From positions 31,152 to 95,151 of the forward strand of contig JAIELF010000041.1 of the NCBI GenBank assembly GCA_019753235.1: 64,000 nt of DNA, read 5' to 3'. The DNA comes from a bacterium. Lineage in GTDB: Bacteria > Planctomycetota > Planctomycetia > Kolteriales > Kolteriaceae. A program made the translations under genes and the position numbers. Below, one piece after another: positions 27,530 through 36,462 of the stretch (position 1 is its first letter; the number at the start of each line of letters is the position of its first letter). A model generated the notes under the pieces. It was not told the origin of the DNA. It saw only the letters and a program-made list of their open reading frames with translations, and did not search any database.

Positions 27530-28630
27530 ATGAAAGACCTTCTCTATAGGCACTTCTTTTCAAGCTGGGCTGGAATGACGCTGGGAGACTGGTGTTCGCT
27601 TCTGGCCGAGCATCAATTTCGAATTAGCTTTCGGTATTGGCCGAGGGCCGCCTTCGTAACCGCATGCGCCAGTGGGCAATCGGTGGCCCGGCGTTGGGAA
27701 GAGGCAAGATTTCGCGCACGCTGGGAAGCGGTCTCGGCCCAATCACCTCTCTTTGTTTTGGGACATTGGAGAAGCGGCACGACGTATCTGCATCAACTCT
27801 TATCCCTCGATCGTCGTTTTCATTCCCCCACGATGGCCGAGGTTCTCTTTCCGCACAGCATCCTGACCGGCGGGCCGATGAGTTTCTTTATGGCCCCCTT
27901 CCTGCCCCGCGATCGTGGCGTGGACCGGGTTCGATTGGGCGTCGACGAACCGTTCGAAGATGAGTTCGCGCTCGCGATACTGAGCCGAGTCTCTCCGTAT
28001 CTAGGGTGGTCATTTCCATCCCATGATCAGGTCCATGAGAGTCAATTGACGCTGGATGATCCCCACGATCTTGCCCGTTGGAAAGAGGCCTTTCGAACGC
28101 TTGTTGGTAAGCTCGCGCTCAAACATGACAAGCCGATACTCCTGAAGTCGCCGCCCCACACTGCCCGCGTTGGACATCTGCTGGATCTTTTTCCCGAGGC
28201 AAGATTCGTTCATATTCACCGTCATCCGAAGGATGTTTATCTCTCGACGGTCAAACTCCTGCGCGAGGGAATCGATGGACTCAGGTTGCAGACAAGCGAT
28301 TCGAGCACGATCTCCCGCCGCGTGATCGCGAGGTATCGTCGGCTTTACGACGCTTACCTGCGCGAACGATCACTCATTCCGTCGGGCCGACTGATCGAGA
28401 TCGGCTTTAAGGACCTCGAAACTCGTCCGATCGAGACGCTTGCGGATGTTTACGCAAGGCTTGATCTGCCCCATTTCGACGAAGTTCGACTGGTGATTCA
28501 GAGATTGGTCAGCGAGTCTGTCCGGTACAAAAAAAACAGGCATCCGCCGCTCGACCCCGAGACCGCAGAGTCGATTCGTCAAGAATGGGAAACGATCTAC
28601 CAGACGTGGGGTTACGAACTCGATACTTGA
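27530..28630 (+). CDS. Sulfotransferase-family protein
   Basis: 366 residues from ATG 27530, chosen for the GAGG just upstream and because the protein sense starts there. The PAPS 5'-phosphosulfate loop is FVLGHWRSGTTYLHQLL (about residue 80), and the 3'-phosphate site is the VHIHRHPKDVYLST stretch. This matches the Sulfotransfer_3 group, which moves sulfate from PAPS to a hydroxyl on a lipid, sugar or small molecule. It sits divergently from crtY, so a hydroxylated carotenoid is one possible acceptor. The 3' end overlaps the convergent TetR gene by 19 bases. Confidence 0.85.
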   Translation: MKDLLYRHFFSSWAGMTLGDWCSLLAEHQFRISFRYWPRAAFVTACASGQSVARRWEEARFRARWEAVSAQSPLFVLGHWRSGTTYLHQLLSLDRRFHSPTMAEVLFPHSILTGGPMSFFMAPFLPRDRGVDRVRLGVDEPFEDEFALAILSRVSPYLGWSFPSHDQVHESQLTLDDPHDLARWKEAFRTLVGKLALKHDKPILLKSPPHTARVGHLLDLFPEARFVHIHRHPKDVYLSTVKLLREGIDGLRLQTSDSSTISRRVIARYRRLYDAYLRERSLIPSGRLIEIGFKDLETRPIETLADVYARLDLPHFDEVRLVIQRLVSESVRYKKNRHPPLDPETAESIRQEWETIYQTWGYELDT

Positions 28631-29394
28631 CGCGGCAGAGAAGGGAGGCTCTTCTCAGCGACACGACCACCGAAGACTTGCTGAGTCTCCGCGGGGAAAA
28701 TCTCCTCGCGAATCCGAACGACGGTGGCGCCGAAATCAACATCATTCATGAGGGGCGTCCATTCCATCCCATCCAGAAAATACTTCGTGGCAAATCGAAG
28801 AGATTTCGATCCATCCCGCACGCCACGTTCGGAAAGTGGGATCTCCGACGCCATTAGCGTGTGCGCGCCCATCGTCATGCACCAGAGGCCGAAACAAACA
28901 TCCTCGGGAGTCATCCCGTCGCGGAGAACAACATCTCCTTGTCCAACCGCCGTCCGAACGATCTCGGCCACCGTCGATAAACATCGTCGTTCGCAGGCAT
29001 CAAGCGTTTCATTCCGAAGCGGCGTGACCTTGTCGCGTAGCGACGTCAGGCGAACGATCTGCTCGCTGCGAAAATGGTACGGATAAATCCGCACGAACAG
29101 ATCCTCCGCCACACCGACGGCCACGATCCGCTCTCTTGTTCGGCCCTGAAAAGTGGAAGCCCGGCGAAAGAATTCCTCTCGCTTGGACATCGTTTGAATC
29201 GAAAGGGCCAGGACCAAATCCTCTTTGCACGTGAAGTGCTGATAGATGGTCCCCTTTGAGTACTCGGTGGCGTCGGCAAGCCGATCCATCGACATCCCTG
29301 GGTAGCCTCGCTCGACGAGCATTTTTCGCGCGATATCGAGGATCATCTCCTCTCGCTGCTTGATCTGCCGCTTTTTTCGCTCGGATGTTGCCAT
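28612..29394 (-). CDS. TetR-family transcriptional regulator
   Basis: 260 residues from ATG 29394. The N-terminal helix-turn-helix is clear: ILDIARKMLVERGYPGMSMDRLADATEYSKGTIYQHFTCKEDLVLAL, shown here by its parts REEMILDIARKML, MSMDRLADATEYSKG and TIYQHF. The ligand domain (about 65-260) is helical with three clustered cysteines around DACERRC and VCFGLWC. Dimeric repressors of this family bind palindromes next to their own gene, and one is present 19 bases upstream. The target genes besides itself are not obvious. Confidence 0.92.
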   Translation of the reverse strand: MATSERKKRQIKQREEMILDIARKMLVERGYPGMSMDRLADATEYSKGTIYQHFTCKEDLVLALSIQTMSKREEFFRRASTFQGRTRERIVAVGVAEDLFVRIYPYHFRSEQIVRLTSLRDKVTPLRNETLDACERRCLSTVAEIVRTAVGQGDVVLRDGMTPEDVCFGLWCMTMGAHTLMASEIPLSERGVRDGSKSLRFATKYFLDGMEWTPLMNDVDFGATVVRIREEIFPAETQQVFGGRVAEKSLPSLPRQVSSS

Positions 29395-29412
29395 GCTGTT
29401 TTTTAAACGATA

Positions 29413-29445
29413 CGTCGAAAAATGACAAATCGTCATTTTGCGACG
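29413..29445. promoter_or_regulatory. Palindromic operator candidate upstream of the TetR gene
   Basis: Arms CGTCGAAAAATGACA (29413-29427) and CGTCATTTTGCGACG (29431-29445) match at 13 of 15 positions as an inverted repeat with a 3-base spacer. It begins 19 bases upstream of the TetR start. Two further AAAATGA half-sites follow at 29490-29496 and 29497-29503 in an AT-rich stretch. Size and position fit an autoregulatory operator. Confidence 0.65.
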
Positions 29446-29532
29446 ATGCTCGTGGGCCAGCCGATTTCATGGTCTCTTTTGATTTATATAAAATGAAAAA
29501 TGATAATGGCTTGCGTCAATTAATGGAACGTT

Positions 29533-30069
29533 TCACCGGCCTGAAAGAAAAGTGAGGATTCCATCCATAAAGTCCGGAAGGTCGTCTGGCTTTCGGCTCG
29601 AAACGAAGTGCCGATCGACGACGACGCTCGTGTCGGACCACAGGGCGCCGGCGTTGATCAAGTCATCTTTGATGCCGGGCGAGCCGGTGACTCGGACCCC
29701 CTGATACACTCCAGCGGAGATCGCCATCCAGCCGCCATGACAGATCGCCGCCACGAGCTTCCCCTTATCGGCAAACTCTTTCGTGAGACGTTTCACGCTG
29801 TCGGATCGCCGAAGCTTGTCGGGCATCCACCCGCCGGCGAGGATCACACCATCGAAATCGGCCGACTTCATCGCGTCGATGTTCGCATCGGAAACGCAGG
29901 GGTATCCGTTTTTGCCGAGATACTTCTTATTGGCTTCGGGGCCGGCAACGACGACGCGGGCACCTGCTTCGATGAGCCGAAGTTTGGGATACCAGAGTTC
30001 GAGATCCTCATAGTCGTCTCCCACGAAAATCAGAATGCTCTTACCGGTCAAGGTGCGGGGCATGCTCAT
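29533..30069 (-). CDS. DJ-1/PfpI-family protein
   Basis: 178 residues of the class I glutamine amidotransferase-like DJ-1/PfpI fold. The nucleophile elbow is AAICHGGWM with the reactive Cys followed by His, and an acidic residue sits in ILIFVGDDYEDLELWYP near residue 20. Members include general stress proteins and deglycase-like or protease-like enzymes of the cytosol; the exact role is uncertain. Start at 30069 or 6 bases later. It lies upstream of the TetR gene on the same strand, 138 bases away. Confidence 0.88.
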   Translation of the reverse strand: MSMPRTLTGKSILIFVGDDYEDLELWYPKLRLIEAGARVVVAGPEANKKYLGKNGYPCVSDANIDAMKSADFDGVILAGGWMPDKLRRSDSVKRLTKEFADKGKLVAAICHGGWMAISAGVYQGVRVTGSPGIKDDLINAGALWSDTSVVVDRHFVSSRKPDDLPDFMDGILTFLSGR

Positions 30070-30276
30070 TCCTCTATCGTTTGCCGACCTCGTTCTTCGC
30101 CGGCGCGATCAACAACGTCCTATTCCATGGGAAGTGTTACCGAACCAGTCGCCTCGATTCCATGGGGAACGGATCCTCCGCTTCGAGCGGGGCCACGGGC
30201 GCAGGGTCAGCCATCCATACAACGTTCGCGTGGGAATCGTCGTTGATTCCCCTCGCCGTGCCAGGAGCTGGTCCAG

Positions 30277-31578
30277 ATGCCGACCAATGTCATGGGAGGG
30301 GATGCTTGGTTTCGCGAGCGAGCGACGACGCAGGTGCGTGAGTCGCTGGGGCCGGCCTTGGCGATCTACATGACGGCAGTCATCCTTTTGGTGACGCTTG
30401 CCCCTTTCGAACTTCAATGGCCCCCGATGTATCGTTTCACTTGGCCGACCCGCTGGAATCGCGACCTCGTTCTAGACCTCGTGGCCAATGTGCTGCTCTT
30501 TATCCCGGTCGGTTTCTTTTATCGGCTCTGTTTGGACCGTTCGAGCCGAAGCTGGCGGTCGCTGATGTGGTCGGCATTTCTGACACTGGGGATCGAGTTC
30601 ATTCAAACCATGATCCCGCCGCGGGTCGCCAGCCCGCTCGATGTGGCGACGAACTTGCTCGGCGCTCTTATTGGGATCCTTTGCTTCAGTGCCACGGTGC
30701 ATGTCCTTCGCTATCGGCAAGTCCAGACGCTTTTGCTGGAGTTACCTTTGGCGGGGGTGTTTTATCTGTTGGTGCCGATCCTTTGGTTGAATGCTCTTTT
30801 AGAACCGACGGCGCCGCATCGAGTTTGGCTGACGATTCCGCTGGGATTGATGGGGGGACTTCTTCTCGGCTCGATCAGTCATCACCGACTCGGGCTGCCC
30901 GGTTCGCTTCGGCCCACGGGCGTTGTGGTGGTCGTGGGGATCTGGATCCTTCTAGCCAATGCACCGTCGCTGGTCGGTAAGCCGCAGCTGCCTTTGTCTC
31001 GCGTGGTGGCGGCGACGCTGCTGACGTTGGTACTGGTTTATCTGATGCAGGTCGCTCCCGCGTGGTCCTTCGGCAGCAGTCGGCGATTTGAAACCGCCAC
31101 GCTTCGGCGGATGATTCCCTTGCTGCTCCTCTATCTGTTGCTGGACGCGGTTCTCCCGTGGGAGGGTCTCTCTCCACCTTGGCGATGGCGTTTGGGTTTC
31201 GATGATTTGCAGGTCGCTTCGGGGCCGAGACCGCTGGCGGGTCTCTTTGCGATCATCGAACATCTCACGTCGCATGTCGTTCTTGGTTTTGTGCTGGCGG
31301 GTTTGCGCAACCGCATCCCCGAATCGCTAGGGTCGATGCTTGTCAAGGTGACGATGCTAGCGGTGTTTTGGATAGCGGCCACGGAGACCCTTCGTGGCTT
31401 TCATCCTCGATTCCATTTCAGCATCGCTCATTTTGCGTTAGGGTTAGGGGCGGCCATCCTCGGGGCCTACATGTACCGAATGCATCAAAAGACCGTTTGG
31501 CGGATCCTGGGACGCATGCCGATGGGCGAATCGCCCGGCAGCATGAGAATCGAGACGGAGCCAAGAAGATCGTTTTGA
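30277..31578 (+). CDS. VanZ-like membrane protein
   Basis: 433 residues with about ten transmembrane helices. The N-terminal third has the VanZ-like pattern: LDLVANVLLFIPVGFFYRL, LTLGIEFIQTMIPPRVASPLDVATNLLGALIG. VanZ-like proteins are implicated in low-level teicoplanin resistance in some Gram-positives, but in most bacteria their function is unknown. The C-terminal half adds a second set of helices including SIAHFALGLGAAILGAYMY. AGGAG is 10 bases before the ATG. No partner gene is evident. Confidence 0.82.
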   Translation: MPTNVMGGDAWFRERATTQVRESLGPALAIYMTAVILLVTLAPFELQWPPMYRFTWPTRWNRDLVLDLVANVLLFIPVGFFYRLCLDRSSRSWRSLMWSAFLTLGIEFIQTMIPPRVASPLDVATNLLGALIGILCFSATVHVLRYRQVQTLLLELPLAGVFYLLVPILWLNALLEPTAPHRVWLTIPLGLMGGLLLGSISHHRLGLPGSLRPTGVVVVVGIWILLANAPSLVGKPQLPLSRVVAATLLTLVLVYLMQVAPAWSFGSSRRFETATLRRMIPLLLLYLLLDAVLPWEGLSPPWRWRLGFDDLQVASGPRPLAGLFAIIEHLTSHVVLGFVLAGLRNRIPESLGSMLVKVTMLAVFWIAATETLRGFHPRFHFSIAHFALGLGAAILGAYMYRMHQKTVWRILGRMPMGESPGSMRIETEPRRSF

Positions 31579-31745
31579 TCGTCCCTGTTCTATCCCGGGA
31601 TGATTTTCATGGATGCATCGCGCCCCAGGGTCGAATCGCTGTCGATACAACAGAAACCAATGAGTGTTGGTTTTGATCGAAGAGCAAGTTCGATTCTCGT
31701 TCCCCGATTCATCAATCTCTTAGCCGAAAGGGGCTTATCGAAGCC

Positions 31746-32381
31746 GTGCATGTCGGAGATGCTCAACTGACCGGGAGCGTACTCGCCGTCGGGGCGTTGG
31801 GGGCCCTCGTTGGGGTTGCTCGTTCGTTGCTTCGAATCGATGAGCGATCGATTCCGCGCGTTGCGTTGGTTTCATCGGCGTTCTTTGCGATCAGCCTTTG
31901 GCATTTGCCGTTGCCGATACCTGGGACATCAATTCATCTCGTTCTGCTCGGCCTGCTCGGTTTGATGTTGGGAAGGGATACATTTTTGGCAGTGGGGGTT
32001 GTCCTCTTCTTTCAGGCGTTTCTGCTTGGGCATGGTGGCGTGACCACGATTGGCGTCAACACGCTGGCCATGTCGCTTCCTGGTCCGATACTCGCCCGGC
32101 TGTGTCGCCCGCTGATCTGTTCAAACCTTAGTCGATGCATCGGGCTCGGTGGTTTCTTGCTCGGTTTCGGGTCGGTTCTGTTTGCTTGTCTTCTGATCAG
32201 CGCTGCTTATCTGGCGAGTCAGCGGGCGTTTCTCGGATACTTGCCTGCCTATTTCCTGGCGAATCTCCCCCTCATGTTGGTGGAGGGTTGGTTGACCGCG
32301 TCAGCCACGCTCTTCCTGTCGCGCGTCCGTCCAGAAACGATCGGTCGCTCGCTCTCGATGACGCCGTTGGAGGAGAGTTGA
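31746..32381 (+). CDS. cbiM: Cobalt/nickel ECF transporter S component CbiM
   Basis: 211 residues with about six transmembrane helices. The N terminus, read from a GTG, is MHVGD, keeping the His at position 2 that binds the metal in CbiM and NikM, where family members read MHIPDG. LPLPIPGTSIHLVLLGLLG matches the conserved second-His loop. The protein selects Co2+ or Ni2+ for an energy-coupling-factor transporter. The stop overlaps the next start as TGATG, so this is the first gene of cbiM-cbiL-cbiQ. Confidence 0.85.
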   Translation: MHVGDAQLTGSVLAVGALGALVGVARSLLRIDERSIPRVALVSSAFFAISLWHLPLPIPGTSIHLVLLGLLGLMLGRDTFLAVGVVLFFQAFLLGHGGVTTIGVNTLAMSLPGPILARLCRPLICSNLSRCIGLGGFLLGFGSVLFACLLISAAYLASQRAFLGYLPAYFLANLPLMLVEGWLTASATLFLSRVRPETIGRSLSMTPLEES

Positions 32382-32899
32382 TGATGACCTCTTGCCGGTG
32401 GTTGGCTTGTATCGTCGTCGGGATCATTTCGCTATTCGCGATGACGGGCATGGCGCACGAACTTCGCTTGGTGGCGTCGGTAGAGGGAGAACAAGTTGTC
32501 GGCCGAGCCTACTTCGAAGGCGCGGGGGGCGTAGCCGGGGCGAGCGTGCTGATGATTGGCGCCGACCAACAAATTCTGGGCGAAGTCGTGACCGGTGCGG
32601 AAGGTCGATTCCGTTTTCCGATCCCAAAACATCATCCACTGATTATCCGCGTGAGAACGGTCGACCTGCATGAAGCCGAGACGACCGTTCGGATCGAACA
32701 GATGCCTATCCCGCCTACGCGCGATTCTTCTTTGGCCGAGCAGGCTGAGATCGATCGGTTGCGAGAAGAGAACACGCGACTGCGCGAGGAACTTGATCGT
32801 GTCCAGCACGAAGTGCGTGGTCGCGATGTGGCGGGTGGTGTTGGTCTCATCCTCGGCTTGTTTGGCTTGCTGGCCCTTTGGCGGAGGGTTCGTCCATGA
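32381..32899 (+). CDS. CbiL/NikL-like accessory component of the metal transporter
   Basis: 172 residues: a signal peptide (to about residue 24, FAMTGMAHE), an exported beta-sandwich domain resembling carboxypeptidase-regulatory/CbiL-type folds (VEGEQVVGRAYFEGAGG, GRFRFPIPKHHPLIIRV), a short coiled coil (RLREENTRLREELDRVQHEV) and one C-terminal transmembrane helix (about 150-167). This architecture matches the CbiL/NikL subunits that replace CbiN or NikN in some nickel and cobalt systems. GGAGGAGAG precedes the ATG. It overlaps cbiM by 1 base and cbiQ by 4. Confidence 0.75.
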   Translation: MMTSCRWLACIVVGIISLFAMTGMAHELRLVASVEGEQVVGRAYFEGAGGVAGASVLMIGADQQILGEVVTGAEGRFRFPIPKHHPLIIRVRTVDLHEAETTVRIEQMPIPPTRDSSLAEQAEIDRLREENTRLREELDRVQHEVRGRDVAGGVGLILGLFGLLALWRRVRP

Positions 32900-33609
32900 G
32901 AAAGGGTTGGCTCGATCCTCGGTTGGCCTTTGTCACAGCCATGTCAGCAAGTGTTTCGTTGGCTCTTCTGCGCAGTTGGCCTGCGCTCTTGATGGGATGG
33001 CTGGTGGGGTTGGTGCTGTTGTCGTTTCGTCGAACCCGGTGGGGCGTGGTTTGGTCTCGCTTATGGCGTCTAGAATTGCTGCTCGGTGTTTTCTTTCTGC
33101 TGCTGCCGCTCTCCTGGCAGACGGGGCGAATCATTTGGGACATTGATCAAGTCGAGATACCAGCAAAGATCTTCGTTCGTGCGAACGCCATCTTTTGTTT
33201 CGTGATGGCCTTTGTCGAACCGCTCGGTGTCGGCGGACTGCTTCGCGCGATGCAAGGGATCGGCATGCCGGCTCCGCTGGTCCAGATCTCAACGCTGAGC
33301 ATTCGCTATTTGGGGTTGATGCAGACGGAACTGCGACAGATGCGGCTGGCGATGGTTTCTCGCGGTTATCAGCATCGCTGGTCGCGCGAAAGCTATCAAG
33401 CGTGGGCGATGATCCTGGGCATGCTCTTTCTTCGAAGTCTCGATCGCGCAGAGAACCTTCGCCGATCGATGGCCGCACGTAGTTTTGGTTCGACGCTCCG
33501 CATCGAAAGCGATCCTCTCTCCTTCACCGACTATGCGTGGGCAGTGGTAGGCATCGTCCTCATGATCGTTCTCATCTGGTTGGAAGTGCAGAACCTCTCT
33601 GCCAAGTAA
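32896..33609 (+). CDS. cbiQ: ECF transporter T component CbiQ
   Basis: 237 residues from ATG 32896, which overlaps the preceding stop (ATGA). Five or so hydrophobic segments, with the T-component coupling motifs AMVSRGY and SMAARSFG (Ala-x-x-Arg-Gly and Ala-x-x-x-Arg type) that bind the ATPases. RLAFVTAMSASVSLALL and GVVWSRLWRLELLL begin the protein. This subunit joins CbiM to CbiO ATPases. No cbiO follows: the next 230 bases hold no gene. Confidence 0.87.
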   Translation: MRKGWLDPRLAFVTAMSASVSLALLRSWPALLMGWLVGLVLLSFRRTRWGVVWSRLWRLELLLGVFFLLLPLSWQTGRIIWDIDQVEIPAKIFVRANAIFCFVMAFVEPLGVGGLLRAMQGIGMPAPLVQISTLSIRYLGLMQTELRQMRLAMVSRGYQHRWSRESYQAWAMILGMLFLRSLDRAENLRRSMAARSFGSTLRIESDPLSFTDYAWAVVGIVLMIVLIWLEVQNLSAK

Positions 33610-33842
33610 ATCTTGTCATCGACGTTACAAAATGGTTCTTCCCGGAATTTCGTGGCTGGTTGTCGGCACCATGGCGTTGGGGCGGCTCAACCGCTGGGGG
33701 CCCGAGGCTTCTTCCGGCGGGCCCCGGACGATTCGGCCGTCGCTGCCACGAAAATCCCGAAAGAGCCTACAAAAATGCGAGCGATCCCTGTTCGCGCCGA
33801 TCATCGTCCGATGGCTTTCCTGGCTATCAGCGAGCGATGAGT

Positions 33843-34913
33843 TTATCCATGAATGGGATTCGAGACACTCATCATCGGCGGTTCCTTTTTGCTGGCAGGT
33901 TCCGAACTTGGTCGGCCGAGATCATTCGAGGTAAGCCCTCGACGAGCCAGCCCCGCCGCCAGTCGAGTGAGGACAAACGAAGCAAACGCCGCCAGCCAAG
34001 TCGCGGTGCTGGCCGAGGTGATCAGGAGCAGCGGGGGACAAGCTGCCAGTATCTCGACCGTCGCCAAGCGATGGCCAGGATGATGGTGGGTTCGAGACGC
34101 GATCGTCCGGACGGCCGTCAATAACGGCGTTCGTCGAACGCATCGGCTCGAATAAAGAATCACCAGCATCACCAACCCCGTCACCCAAGCAGCAAGCCAA
34201 AACGATCGCCGAGCGAGGCTCTCTTCGATGAGTGACGCGGGTGCCAACTCCACCGTCACCATCAATCCCGCGAGCAGCGGCGCCACAAGGAGAATTCGAA
34301 GGCATCGACGGAGCCAATGTTTCTCGGTGCCGATGGGGTGAGCCCAGGCGTCGAGAGTCGCACCTGTGCAAAAAAGGATGAGTAGACGAGCGAATGTCGA
34401 TAGTCCGCTAGCGGGCCAAGGATCGGGATGGCTCCAACTTTGCGTGACTTGCCAGATAAGGACGACGCTCATCACCGAAAGCGCGACCCCGGCAAAAACG
34501 ATCCGCCAGGAGTTTTGAAGGACCGCGATCAGGAGGGCTCCGCCTAGAAGAGAAGCCACGATCACCAGGCTTGTCGGGTCTTGAAGTTTGTCTGCCGAGG
34601 AACAAGCCCACCATCCATACGTCACGATGGCCGCGATCATCCAGCCCACCGAATGGGCCAGTCCAGCGGCCCGGCGAAGATTGTTGATGGCCGACCGATC
34701 GACTCGATCACCGTCGAGCAAGATTGTCCCTGCGCGTCGACTGGTCCATTGCCAAGCCACAGCCAAGCCGACGAGCGATATCGCAAAGGGGCTCATCCGC
34801 GCGGTCTGGACGAGACCTGCGATCAACAGCCCCAGCAGGCAGAGGTCCCAAAGACCGGCCGGCTGACGGACAAATGCCACCAGATCGCGACGAGCAACAA
34901 GTCGCGCGAGCAT
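33843..34913 (-). CDS. Multi-pass membrane protein of unknown function
   Basis: 356 residues, mostly hydrophobic helices (about ten), with a basic loop LDGDRVDRSAINNLRRAAG between the second and third. No family signature is recognised. The C-terminal 40 residues are hydrophilic (SNDLGRPSSEPASKKEPP). Composition resembles polytopic inner-membrane proteins, and the alternative reading on the other strand looks like a shadow. It is convergent with cbiQ. Confidence 0.55.
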   Translation of the reverse strand: MLARLVARRDLVAFVRQPAGLWDLCLLGLLIAGLVQTARMSPFAISLVGLAVAWQWTSRRAGTILLDGDRVDRSAINNLRRAAGLAHSVGWMIAAIVTYGWWACSSADKLQDPTSLVIVASLLGGALLIAVLQNSWRIVFAGVALSVMSVVLIWQVTQSWSHPDPWPASGLSTFARLLILFCTGATLDAWAHPIGTEKHWLRRCLRILLVAPLLAGLMVTVELAPASLIEESLARRSFWLAAWVTGLVMLVILYSSRCVRRTPLLTAVRTIASRTHHHPGHRLATVEILAACPPLLLITSASTATWLAAFASFVLTRLAAGLARRGLTSNDLGRPSSEPASKKEPPMMSVSNPIHG

Positions 34914-35816
34914 AGGGATTCAACATCCTTTTCAAGCGACAGCGTTTGATCCAGTGAAGATCGGCTCATCCTCTGAGGGATCGACCCTCGAGCGGCCGGT
35001 CCTTCTTGCCGAACTCCAGTCTTCCTACAGACGGGGAAGGCGTCAAGGGCCCGCGAATCTCCCAACAGGGCGTTCGCCGACCGTGCGAGAAGCTTGGATT
35101 GGCTCCACGGAGTTCTCGGCAGAAAGAAGGGACGGCGCGTTTCAGAGCCGTTCTTGATGGCTTGAGGGGGGCGATCGGTCGCAGGATGGAAGGACTCTTT
35201 CTCGACCACAGGTACAGAATGGGACGTAATCAAGAGGGTCGGAATGTGGGGAAAACGCTCGAAATCGTGGAAAACTTTTTTTGTTTTCTCCTTCGATTGT
35301 CAGCAAAACTTCTTCGATTCAGAAGACTCTGATCGCGGTTAAACAAGAGACTTTCAAGGACAGACACGAGCATTTCGGCGATGCTCATCCGCGGGGCCAT
35401 AACGATCAAGAAGGATCGGTGGCGAGCGTGCCGATTCTCTAGAAAGCCCATTTTCTCAGGTAATATTGGGTTTTTCGAGCGTAGGGAGACTCTCCTTTCG
35501 CGACGTGGCGATAAGGTCGGCTTGGCAAAATTGACATGCCTATGTCACCGATGGGCCGTTCGTCGACTTCGTTGATCGTGGCGCAAAAGTCGTCCGGTGT
35601 GGGCAAACGAACTAAAGAATTCCCTGAGTTTCTTGACGATTTTTGAGACGGAGGCCATTGAATCCCTGGAAATAAAGCACTACTATTTCGCCCAACCACG
35701 CAGGCGCGGGCTGCCCGAGGCAAAGCGTCTGGCAAGATGAAAGGCAGGTGGGGCGGGCCCCCCTGCTTGTCTGCGGGTTTGTTCGTGTATCACTTATAAG
35801 GGAGTTTGAGAGCCTC
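34914..35816. other. Intergenic region of 903 bases, no gene seen
   Basis: The region between the divergent membrane-protein and HU genes has no convincing coding frame. Local structures include GAGCAT/ATGCTC at 35368-35373 and 35381-35386 (7-base loop), GAAAAC/GTTTTC around a T7 loop at 35270-35288, and the palindrome at 35532-35547 listed separately. The stretch near 35270-35330 is AT-rich. No RNase P, tmRNA, SRP or tRNA signature was found. Confidence 0.5.
35531..35547. promoter_or_regulatory. Palindrome TGACAT-GCCT-ATGTCA
   Basis: A perfect 6-bp inverted repeat with a 4-base spacer at 35532-35547, overlapping a TTGACA-like hexamer at 35531-35536. It lies 270 bases upstream of the HU start. 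It could be a promoter-operator, but a chance occurrence is possible. Confidence 0.3.
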
Positions 35817-36140
35817 ATGGCTAAAACGACAGCTGTCAAGCCGCTCACCAAGTCACAAGTTCTCGCCGGCATTGCCGACGCCACTGGACTGACCAAGAAG
35901 CAGGTCCAAGCGGTGTTCGAAGCCATGACCGACCATATCAAGGGTCAGCTCGGCAAGAAGGGGCCGGGAACGTTTGTGATCCCCGGTCTGATCAAGCTTC
36001 GCTTGGTCCGCAAGCCGGCCACGAAGGCCCGCGAGGGGATCAATCCGAAGAACGGCGAAAAGATCATGATCAAGGCTAAGCCGGCCACGAACGTCGTGCG
36101 CGCTCGCGTGATGAAGGCGCTCAAGGATCTCGTCGTCTAA
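35817..36140 (+). CDS. HU-family DNA-binding protein
   Basis: 107 residues, a histone-like nucleoid protein. The N-terminal helices (LTKSQVLAGIADATGLTKKQVQAVFEAM) and the beta-arm region (GTFVIPGLIKLRLVRKPATKAREGINPKNGEKIMIKAKP, seen in its parts) fit HU. The extra Lys-rich N terminus (MAKTTAVKP) is slightly longer than in E. coli HU. The start at 35817 follows AAGGGAG at a 13-base spacing. A hairpin follows 36 bases after the stop. Confidence 0.92.
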   Translation: MAKTTAVKPLTKSQVLAGIADATGLTKKQVQAVFEAMTDHIKGQLGKKGPGTFVIPGLIKLRLVRKPATKAREGINPKNGEKIMIKAKPATNVVRARVMKALKDLVV

Positions 36141-36175
36141 GAGTCAGACTCGCGAAATAGGGAAAAGGACAAAGC

Positions 36176-36218
36176 CCACCGACATAGGTCGGCCGTGTCT
36201 TGGTTCCTATCTCGGTGG
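36176..36218 (+). terminator. Hairpin after the HU gene
   Basis: CCACCGACATAGG (36176-36188) pairs with CCTATCTCGGTGG (36206-36218) at 12 of 13 positions with a 17-base loop. No T-tract follows, so it may be a processing or Rho-linked structure rather than an intrinsic terminator. Confidence 0.5.
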
Positions 36219-36462
36219 ATTACTTGGAACGCGATTCATGATGTTTCACCATCACCAACGAATCTGTCTTGAGTTCGTTCTTTGGAAATGATCAAGGCGA
36301 GTCTGCTGGTGGTTCTTGCGGGTGCGGGTGATCGCGGGACTTCGTCAACGTGGCGGTGTTCCGTGAATCCACCGTAAAAAGATGGTGCTTCAGACGGGTG
36401 CCAACAGGATGGCAGTACCGAAGCGCAATCAATTGCGGAAGACGCCGCAGGTTCGAGTGACA
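36219..36462. other. Intergenic stretch upstream of the RNA candidate
   Basis: No coding sequence is supported. It should contain the promoter of the RNA candidate if that is an independent gene; I could not identify convincing -35 and -10 hexamers by eye. A short hairpin CGCAA/TTGCG lies at about 36424-36437. Confidence 0.35.

Noticed and set aside
33537..34124. Possible cbiO after cbiQ
   Set aside because: Translation lacks Walker A and B and ABC signature; it is a Ser/Arg-rich shadow frame.
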